A stretch of DNA of 16,799 nt, from the NCBI GenBank assembly GCA_024220525.1, contig JAMYWO010000020.1:83080-99878 (forward strand), read 5' to 3'. Positions 8,734-16,799 of the stretch are shown here, in pieces (position 1 is the stretch's first letter; each line of letters starts with the position of its first letter). Made by a program: the position numbers and the translations under genes. Below the pieces are notes generated by a model. It had not been told where the DNA came from, did no database searches, and was given only the letters and a program-made list of their open reading frames with translations. Source of the DNA: Cochliopodium minus. Lineage: Eukaryota > Discosea > Himatismenida > Cochliopodiidae.

Positions 8734-10259
8734 ATGACAACAAAACAAAAATTTGGATTAGATTCCCTCAAAAAGGGATTGATGAGAACAAAGCAAAAGG
8801 TATAACATTAAAATAATTTTAATTATCTTTATGAGTTTTAAGCTAATTTAAATTTATTTTTTCCATTCTTATTTTATGATTGTATTAATTCAAGATGGTG
8901 GAGACTTTCTCCAAAACAGCTGAGAAGACTGTAGATATTGAATACAATCAATTATGGGAAGAATTCAAAAAATATGAAGAGATGATAAGTAAATTGAAGA
9001 AGGTTGAATTGGCATATATGAATGGAATAAGAAGTATGTTTTTTGAAATCGGTTATTAGTGCTTATTTAAATTTCATTTAAATAAAATAGAATTATTGGA
9101 GGTAGAAAAGAAACTCGGAACCGATGTAGCTAATGCATTCAATGAAACAACAGAGATAAGTGTTGGATCTATCAAGGAGATAATGAACAGCATAGATAAT
9201 GAGAGGCAGGAAATGGAGAATACACTCCAAAGAGATTTCATTGAACCATTGACTCTATACATGAGACAATTTGGAATTTTGAAGCAAAGAAATGATGAAA
9301 GATCAAGAAGATTGATAGATATGGACAGATATAATCACGATTATAAGGTCGGATTGGAAAAGAGTAAATAATTTTTAAAGAGAAGCTTATTATGATAGAT
9401 ATACAAAATATTCTGAATTTTAAATCAACATTTTTGAATAGTATGAATTATTCGAAATTTCTTAGTATCAAATTTTTGGGTTCTGTTTATATCAGATGAT
9501 TTCAAGTATATTTGAATCACAATATCTTTATAATGCATTCAAATGATTATTTAAAAATATTGGGATGCTCTTGAATAACATATCTTTATTATTTTAAAGT
9601 AAAACATTTCATTTTTTGTTTAATTCATTCTTTAATTAATGAAAGATGATCAGAACAAAGCAACATCAAACAAAAAAAAATATTATGGAATGAAAATAGC
9701 ATACACAGCTCTCAACAAAGAGATGATGAACGATCTTCCCTTGTTGTTTAATGACAAAGATCATTTCTTTGCAGCACTCTTCGCCACTCACATCAAATCA
9801 ACCTCGGAGTTTTTCAAGGCCGCCTCCCAATACATGGATCAGATCTGGAACTATTTGATGCACATCAGCAAAGAGGACATTCATTCTTTCGGACATTTGA
9901 TAACTACTGATGAAATGTCTTGTTGGAACAAACAAGTTGATTTGGCTGCACAAGTTAGTGAATATGATATTCAAAATTCTTCAAGTGGAAACGAAAATAA
10001 CAACAATTATTCTAACAACAATAACTATTCTAATACTACCACTGCTACTAATACTTTACCTCCTCCTAGACCTTCTGTCAACCATGTCAAGAGATGTCGT
10101 GCTCTTTATGATTTTCAGGCTCAGGGTGATACTGAGCTTTCTTTTGTTGTTGGTGATCTCTTGAATCTTGTTGATGATCAAGAGGGTGCTGATTGGTGGA
10201 CTGCGGAGCTTAATGGCTACCAAGGTTACATCCCAAGCAATTTTGTAGAAAGAATCTAA
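8734..10259 (+). CDS. BAR–SH3 membrane-remodelling protein, four exons, 363 aa
   Basis: Exons are 8734–8799, 8895–9033, 9091–9363 and 9646–10259; introns are 95, 57 and 282 nt. Residues about 1–235 form a long, charged, heptad-like helical region. It starts with an amphipathic segment (LKKGLMRTK) typical of the N-terminus of BAR proteins and includes an ALNKEMMNDLP motif that matches the BAR helix-3 signature. An Asn/Ser/Thr-rich linker (about 255–295) follows, then a Pro-rich LPPPRP (297–302) and a complete C-terminal SH3 domain (309–363) with ALYDF, ELSF, GDWW-like ADWW and YIPSNFV. The domain order is that of amphiphysin/Rvs167-type proteins, which bend membranes in endocytosis and bind Pro-rich partners. 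The third intron's acceptor (9645) is the least certain; an in-frame alternative at 9660 would remove five codons. The whole product is intact. Confidence 0.9.
9364..9645 (+). other. Long third intron of the BAR–SH3 gene
   Basis: This 282-base intron has donor A|GTAAAT and acceptor GAAAG. A short stretch near 9381–9425 reads as REAYYDRYTKYSEF and then a stop, which looks like BAR-helix sequence. It cannot be spliced in with a normal-length intron, so I leave it as intronic. Confidence 0.55.
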
Positions 10260-10464
10260 TTGAATTATTATTAAAAAAAAGTTTGATCGAAATCTGTGTC
10301 ACAGGATTGAATTGTATTGTTTGAACTATAAAGGTTTTATTTATTTTTATTTGTGATAAAATGCTTGAAAATAAAAAAAAAATTTGAATTGTTATTCTGA
10401 AACAAAAACACAAAGTGAAATTATTCAAATTTGATTTTAAATCAAAATCTACATCAAAGAAAAT

Positions 10465-13160
10465 ATGAATAATAATGTTAACAGAGTTACCAAAAATCTG
10501 CCCCCAATGGTCAAAAATCCTCCCAATAAGAATCCTCCACCCAATAAAAATATATTGCCCAACAACAATCCTCCATTAAAGACAAATCTTCCCCCCAGAA
10601 ATGAACCCATCAAAACAAATACACCAATCAAATCTAATATAACATCTCCTCCTGTTAAAAGCAATCAGATTCCGCCTAATACATCCTCTCCAATCAAATC
10701 TAATACACAACCATCCCCAAATATTCCCACAAAAACCATTCCAACGAAAAATACAACTCCACCAACACAAAATAGGGTTGTGGTAAAAGAAAAAATTATG
10801 ATATATTAAAGAATTTATGAAAAAATACAACTATCATATAATAACTTTGAAGTGAAATATAATAAATTAAACAAATATTGTTCTTCTAATCATTTAATCC
10901 CACATCTCAAAATATAAAACATATATATGAAATTTATCAATATAATTAAAAGATAATGAATTAATCAAATTATATCAGATTATTTAATAGATTTATAATC
11001 AAAAATATAGACACCTCCATCCAAATTCAAAGTTGGAGAAATGGTATATGCAAAATGGTATGAAGATACACTATTCTACATGGCCAAAATCCTCACAGCA
11101 GAACCAAACAAAAAATACAATCTTGTTTTCACTGAGTACGGAAACGAGCAATTAACAGAAGAAGCGGATATAGGTCCTGTAGAATCTGAACAACCTTCAT
11201 CTTCTTCTAGTGGTTCTTTGGATGGCAAAGGAGGTTTTGTTATATTGGACGGTATCGAATACAGCAATCCCTTTCATAATTCAGGGTAAATTTTATGATT
11301 CATTCTTTTGAAGCATTTTTTTTTTCTTTTTTGTTTCGTCTCTTGATTATTTCATTTTGGTTATTTTTTTTAAAATTAAATTTAAACAATTTATTATTTT
11401 TTAAGATTTTAAAATAACTAACTTTCCAAAATTACTCTTTTTTTTTTTTATAAATTAAAACTTTTTTTAATAAAGTGCTGGTTATGTTCCATTTGTTTCA
11501 AACTACAACAAATGGACATCCAAAAATTTCAACCAAATACACATCGACAAAAATACCGCACAAAAGATCAAAGAGAGCGTCACCCCTAAACCTAAAAACA
11601 ACGGTCCAATTACTGCAAAAGTAATTTATTTTTTGCTAGACAACAACACTCTTGATGATGACGAGTCTGTTACTAATTGGGTTAACAAAGAAAAGTCTAA
11701 TGTCTTGGCCAAGGCAACTTCTTGTTTGCAGAATGGAGAAGAGGAAAAAGCTTTCAAATTTTTATTCGAGTTGTTGAAAGCCAAAATTGATAAAGATGAA
11801 TTAAGTTGGGTAATAATAAATTGTTTTTTTGATTTATTTATTTTAAAAATATTTATTCTTAAATATTTTTTATTAGGTTTTGATTCTTATTGGTAAAATG
11901 TATATGGAAGGTTTGGGAACAGAACAAAGTGCAGAGAAAGCTATGAAAGTAAGCCAATTTCATTTAATTTATTTTGTTTTTATTGTACTTTTTTTTTTTT
12001 TATTCGATTGAAAAAAATTGTTTAATTATATTCTCTTTTGCTTATTCCTTTTTGGAAACAAAATTAAAAAACTATGGGTTTGTTTTGCAGCTTTTAACTG
12101 CTTTCATCCTTTTTCCGATAGGAATAACACGCTCTGATATCTGGATTTTCACAAATTTTTATTTATTTTTTATTTATCAAATTATTTTATTTTCACAAAT
12201 TTTTATTTATTTTTAAATCTTTTCATTTTATTTCTATTTTTAAAAAGGTTTATGAAAAATCAGCAGCAATGGGAAATGCTTATGCAGGATTTTTGTTAGG
12301 AAATATTTATTGGTTCGGTGACGAAGTAGATCTTGATGTAAAGAAAGCAATAGATTATTTCACAAAGTCTGACATTGGAGAATCTTTGTTTGCTTTGGCA
12401 CAAATTTACGGTGAAGGTAGAAATGGTGTCAAAAAGGATCCTTCTAAATCTATTCAATTATATCAGAAGGCTTGCCAAAAAGGAAATGATAACGCTTTGT
12501 AAGTTTTAATTTATTTTTTAAAATTTTTTAAAATTTGTTTTATTTTTCAAAGACATTATCTTGGTACTTTGTATGAAGAAATTGATGATTTAAGAAATGC
12601 TAGAAAATATCAGAAAAAGGCTGCAAAAAATGGAAACGAAAAAGCCATGTAATAAACTTTTTAAAATATTTTTCTTTTTTTTTTAATTTTGAACCTTTAT
12701 TAAAAGGTGGAGTCTTGCAAACCTTTATTACGAAAAAGGAGAAAAGTTACAAAAAAACAGAAAAAAATCAGACAAGTTCTACCTCAAAGCGTTCTACCTC
12801 TACGAGCAGTTGTCTGACGAGGGTAACCAAGAAGCGATCTGCTACCTCGCCAAGATGTACCAAGGCAACAAAGGTGTCGCACAAGATCTCAAAAAGGCCA
12901 AAGATCTCTATGAGAGAGGTGTCGAGTTTGATCATGAACGTTGTATGATGTATCTTGCTGATATGTACGAATCTGGAAATGGTGTTCAAGTTGATTATAA
13001 GAAGGCTTGTGATCTTTATCAGAAAGCTGTCAACAAGGGTAACAAGTGGGCTATGGGCTTCCTTGCTGATATGTATTTTTTCGGAAAGGGTGTTCCTTTG
13101 GACAAGCAGAAGGGTGCGCAGTTGCTCCATCTTGCTGTTGGTGTGATCAATCTCAAATAA
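10465..13160 (+). CDS. Pro/Asn-rich–Tudor–Sel1-repeat protein, seven exons, 599 aa
   Basis: Exons are 10465–10782, 11011–11285, 11476–11809, 11877–11948, 12248–12498, 12553–12648 and 12707–13160; introns are 228, 190, 67, 299, 54 and 58 nt. All phases close. Residues 1–106 are a disordered Pro/Asn/Thr/Lys-rich tail with repeated PPN and SPIKSN-like units. Residues 112–160 match an SMN/SPF30-type Tudor domain. The four aromatic-cage positions are Trp122, Tyr129, Phe146 and Tyr149, and the YGN turn is kept, so binding of methylated arginine is plausible. A Ser-rich linker and a region of unknown fold follow. From about 310 to 595 come Sel1-like helical repeats with the usual ALAxIYxEG...GVKKDxxKAxxLYxKA pattern, a scaffold that binds other proteins. 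The first Tudor–exon join (10782|11011) rests on splice consensus and phase. A separate upstream gene for the Pro-rich part is the main alternative. Confidence 0.85.
11949..12247 (+). other. Intron with an internal 25-bp direct repeat
   Basis: This 299-base intron lies between the first two Sel1-repeat exons. It holds an exact 25-base direct repeat, 12146–12170 and 12190–12214 (offset 44). It also contains an internal TTTTGCAG (ending near 12090) that could serve as an alternative acceptor, but the sequence after it has no repeat-like coding content. Confidence 0.7.
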
Positions 13161-13405
13161 TTCTTTATTAAAAGTTTTAAATATTGATCTTGATTTATAG
13201 GGTTGTTCAAAATTTTACAACACTTTAAAATTTGTTAGTAATTAATTTATATCCACTGACAGTGTTGTAAATTTTGGACATGTCTACAAGTTGATTTTTG
13301 AATATTTCAGGATGTTGAAATGATCTTTCTCAATTATATTCATTTCATTGTTTTACAGATTTTTGTATCCACAATTGGAATAAATTATAAAAAATTGAAA
13401 GGAAA
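13161..13405. other. Spacer between the Tudor–Sel1 and DysF–RhoGAP genes
   Basis: This 245-base stretch holds the inverted repeat listed separately and is otherwise plain AT-rich DNA. It should contain the end of the upstream gene's 3' UTR and the promoter of the next gene. Confidence 0.5.
13207..13278. repeat. Imperfect inverted repeat, 18-bp arms
   Basis: The arms are 13207–13224 and 13261–13278, matching at 16 of 18 positions with a 36-base loop. The inner eight bases (ACAACACT / AGTGTTGT) match perfectly. It lies 47 bases after the stop of the Tudor–Sel1 gene. It could be a 3' UTR stem-loop or a small MITE-like remnant; no target-site duplication was obvious. Confidence 0.6.
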
Positions 13406-16400
13406 ATGATTCAAGATAAAATCTTTATTTTTCAATATGAAAGGTAAATTTTAAACCTGTCTTCAATATATTCAAAATCACAAATTATAAAAAAGATATA
13501 TTCCTTTGATGGGATTCACAAATATAGGATTGACAAGAGATTTCATTTCAGATATGGTAAATATTTCAAAAGAAATAATTATTGTGATGTTGATATAATC
13601 ACTATCTCGTTTAAAATCAAAGAAAAATGATTTCTCAATTTTAAAATATTTTAGAATGGAAATAGTTTGCCGAATGGGATAAAAGAGGTGGCAAATGATT
13701 TATACAAGAAGAAAAACTTTGAAATAATCAAATCAGAAAATATAGATGAGAATGGATACATTTATTCCTATTGTTTCAATGGATTCTTCTCCAAATATGT
13801 TACAAAAGGATGCAGAGTGAGGAAGAGGATATTATATTTCTCTGATCTAGCCTCCAAATACGATAATCTGGCAACCAAAGAGGATATCTTTTTCTATTGC
13901 AACACTCAATTGGAAAATTCCAAATTCATCATACAGAATCTTGATATATTTGATAAGGATAAATTTATGATTCCCAAATTGATGAAAGATTCGATAGAAT
14001 ATATCTTGAAAAAAGGATTGAATGTGGGTAATCAAAATCTATTTAAAAAAAAAAGACAACATAATCTTGATATAATCCACAAATCTCAAACGTTTTTTTT
14101 TATAGAGGGAATATTTAGGCTGAGTGGAAGTGCCCAAGAGAGTGTGGAGATTTACAATCAATACATGAGAGACGAGAATGTATCATTGCAAGAAATAAAA
14201 CATGCTGATGTTCACACTGCTAGTGAGATTTTAAAGTATTTTCTTTCGTTTATGGATGAGCCTCTTTTCACATATGAATACTTTGATAAATTAATAGAAA
14301 TAAGTAATTTATTTTTTAATTATTTTATTTTTGTTTGTTATTTATTTTGTAGATAATGAAGAAATTAGTTGTTTTGAAGATTCTATTTTAAAAACTAACA
14401 AAATGAGAGAATTATTGAATAAACTACCAAACGGAAATAAATTGATTTTTTATAAATTGATGAGTCTACTAGAAATAGTTATTGAAAATAAAGTTAGCAA
14501 CAAAATGAACGAAAAAAACTTGGGTAAATATTATTTTTTATTTTCTATTATTTTTATTTTTTTTTATAAAAAAGCTTTAATTCTTTTGCCTAATGTATTG
14601 AGGAAAGTAAATGAAAATATGTCTGATTTTAACAAAGAGTTGGACCAGAGAACAAGATTTTTGGAGTTTGTTATTACGAATTACAAAAATTTGATGGACA
14701 AAGTGGAAGAAATTGAAGATCATATAAAAATAGATGAGAATGTTTTTTCAAAATCTGAAAATAACGATATTTCTCTCAAATTTATAAATAATAACAATAA
14801 CTGTGTGTTCGAAAAAGAAAAAACAAAGATAATGAATGAGAGTGAAAGAATCAATTTTGTTGTTACCAATTCTATTAATATTTACCAAAGTTTTGTTTTA
14901 AAAATAAAAGCTTCCACATCTGACACTAGTTCTTTCTTTTTTGGTATTTACTTTAATTTTTTTTTAATTTTAATTCTATTTTAATTTTTTTTTAAAAAGG
15001 TTTTTCTGAGAAAGATTACCAAGGTTCTACAACAAATGACATTAAAAATACAAAATTATTTTTGTCAAATGGAAAGGGAGAAACAACAAGCACCATAAGA
15101 AAAAGGAACAATATTTTCTCTTCACTAAAATCTCATGTACATAGCAAATTTGAAGAGGAAATAATTTATTTCTCCTTCGATCATTTAACAAACATATTTT
15201 GTATTAGAACACAACAATCTTCAATCTGTTCTTTTGAAATTAAAAGCGACAAAATTGGTAAAAAAATAAATAATTATATTAAATAAAAAAATACTAATTT
15301 AAAATTTTGACTTTTTCTTAAAAGGAGAAGGAATAAATTTTTGTTGTTTTCTTTCAAAACAAGGGGATTCTTGTGAAATTGTAGATTATTACGAGAACAA
15401 CCACATTTTTTCTTTGCAAAACTCTCCCATCTCTTCTAAATTTGCCATAATTAACAATAATAGGATAGAAAAGAACAGAGACAAGAGTTTTACGAAAGTA
15501 TTAAGTAGAAATATTTATGACATTGACAGTACTCAGATATTAGTACTTACTTTATCGTGTAATTCATTTCCATTGTCTCTTACTTTTGGTAAACAAATTT
15601 TTATATCATTTTCTCTTTTATTTTATTATTTCATATTTTTTAAAGGAATTTGTAAAGAAGACCATGAATTGGAAGTACCTTTGCCTTTTGAAAGGAGTGA
15701 AGTTTTTGGAATTATGAGAGGAAGCAAAAAAGAACAAATAGCAGATGACAGAATAAATGTGATGATAGACTTTAACACCAAGAAATTTTATTATGTAATT
15801 GTATCAAAAGAAAGGGCAAGTAAAATGGATCAAATTGATTTCAAGGATCTTTCAAAAGTAAGAAAAAAAAAAATTTTCTTATTTTAATTGTTTTATTTAT
15901 TTTTTTAAAAAAAGTACTCAAAAATAGTTAGATTGTGTTTTGGGATGGCTTCTGTTGGAGATTATTTAGAAGTGTTTGGGGTGGGAAACATTAATATAAA
16001 GTTTGTATTAATTCCTTATAACCAAGACATGCTCAGTTTGTCATGTGGAAACAAGAGCATCACCATTTCCAACACAGAAAACAACAGCAAAAAAAAACAC
16101 AAAGTGGTGAACATATACAGCACTTCTTTGTTTCCTATTCCAAATATTAAAATAATTTTTCACCTTTCTTTCAAAACTAATTCAAAACAAAATCTTTCAT
16201 TTGGTAAATTTTTTTTGATAAAGTTTTTATTTTTATTTTAAATTTGTTTTTAAAAAATTGTTAGGATTCACAAAAATAAAACCATCAAACATAGAAGAAA
16301 ATAATTTTTGTGAAGACGAAGAGGAAGTTTCCAAAATTACCCTATTAAGTTCCTTCTCTTCAAAAACAGAAAAGGAAGTTATCATCGTTTTGGACTCTGA

Positions 16401-16680
16401 TCTTAAACTCTTTTATTATTTTAAATGCGGGGAAAAAGAACTTGACAATAGAGAAAGATTAAGCTTAAAACATTTGGACATGGAGAAAGGAATTAGAATG
16501 TTTGCATCTCTTAGCACCAAAAAGGAAACAAATTTTTCTATTCTCCATATATTTGCTTCCAGTTGTTCTATTGATACGATCCAGACTCTTATTTCCGAGA
16601 AGAACGATAAAAAAAATAAATCACAAAAGAATGGTTTTTCTACTGAAGTTGAACATATTGGAATTCCATATTTATTTTAA
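13406..16680 (+). CDS. DysF-like–RhoGAP protein with long beta-rich C-terminus, eleven exons, 882 aa
   Basis: Exons are 13406–13443, 13496–13556, 13655–14027, 14106–14303, 14353–14523, 14575–14943, 15000–15257, 15325–15588, 15646–15857, 15915–16203 and 16265–16680; introns are 49–98 nt and all phases close. Residues about 8–92 resemble a dysferlin/peroxin (DysF) domain: YERYIPLMGF, then a D...G...LPNGI block, ENGYIYSYCF, and CRVRKR in place of the usual RRRxW end. Residues about 125–310 are a RhoGAP domain with EGIFRLSGS (158–166). Arg162 is the arginine finger that speeds GTP hydrolysis on Rho-family GTPases, and NKMNEKNLA is the conserved later helix. A charged helical segment follows (about 300–345). 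From about 440 to 882 short beta-strand-like blocks such as FSFDHLTNIFCI, VMIDFNTKKFYYV and IIVLDSDLKLFYYF recur, suggesting a divergent beta-propeller. That last call is uncertain. The first two exons were placed by splice sites, a typical 52-nt intron and DysF content. Confidence 0.8.
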
Positions 16681-16799
16681 AATTAAATTTGTGATATTTT
16701 TTTATAAATATTGAATTAGAAACATGGCTACCAAACACTAACAAAAATTATTTCCAATATCTAATTCAAATAATAGAAAATTAAAGAATGATAATGTGT
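16681..16799. other. Right-hand end of the window
   Basis: These 119 bases follow the stop codon of the DysF–RhoGAP gene and hold no ORF or RNA gene I can support. Confidence 0.5.

Noticed and set aside
9381-9425. Extra BAR-like exon (REAYYDRYTKYSEF) in the third BAR–SH3 intron
   Set aside because: Using it would need an intron of only 17 or about 33 bases, and the frame stops at once afterwards.
10576-10830. Cys/Trp-rich minus-strand ORF opposite the Pro/Asn-rich exon
   Set aside because: It is the reverse complement of a low-complexity Pro/Asn/Lys coding stretch.
12715-13210. Several overlapping ORFs in other frames and on the minus strand over the last Sel1 exon
   Set aside because: They are shadows of the repetitive Sel1 coding frame and have no start, splice or domain support of their own.

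Overview
The window is nuclear DNA from an AT-rich, intron-dense eukaryote. Genes are split by GT–AG introns. Many introns are very short (about 49–58 nt); a second set runs to about 370 nt. Intergenic DNA and introns are full of T-rich hexamer and heptamer runs. The protein repertoire (CaMK-like kinase, actin, BAR–SH3, RhoGAP, Sel1 repeats, Tudor) and the Asn-rich linkers suit an amoeba-like protist or another AT-rich unicellular eukaryote. The species cannot be fixed from the sequence. I rebuilt gene models by hand from splice sites and reading phase; in each model every phase closes.

Layout. 1–276: a T-rich tandem array and one orphan plus-strand exon with a weak filamin-like look. 486–2109 (minus): a six-exon gene for a minimal 266-aa CAMK-type protein kinase. 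2486–3603 (minus): an intronless actin pseudogene with frameshifts and two in-frame stops. 3994–6879 (plus): a seven-exon gene for an 850-aa protein that I assign to the Crinkler/RHS type. It has a Cys-motif header, a P-loop NTPase domain and a C-terminal PD-(D/E)xK-like nuclease domain. 7330–8372 (plus): a three-exon, Cys-containing protein whose C-terminus resembles part of a transposase. 8734–10259 (plus): a four-exon BAR–SH3 membrane-curvature protein. 10465–13160 (plus): a seven-exon Pro/Asn-rich–Tudor–Sel1-repeat protein. 13406–16680 (plus): an eleven-exon protein with an N-terminal dysferlin (DysF)-like domain, a RhoGAP domain with its arginine finger, and a long beta-rich C-terminal half.

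How the parts relate. There is no operon logic here. Actin, BAR–SH3 and RhoGAP all belong to cortex and membrane remodelling, but that may be chance. The most unusual stretch is 2486–8730: a decayed actin copy, a Crinkler/RHS-type gene, a GC-rich hairpin on its stop codon, two single ambiguous bases and a transposase-like gene lie side by side, which looks like a patch of mobile or accessory DNA. The other points of interest are two domain fusions (DysF–RhoGAP and Tudor–Sel1) and several introns that can be read through without a stop.
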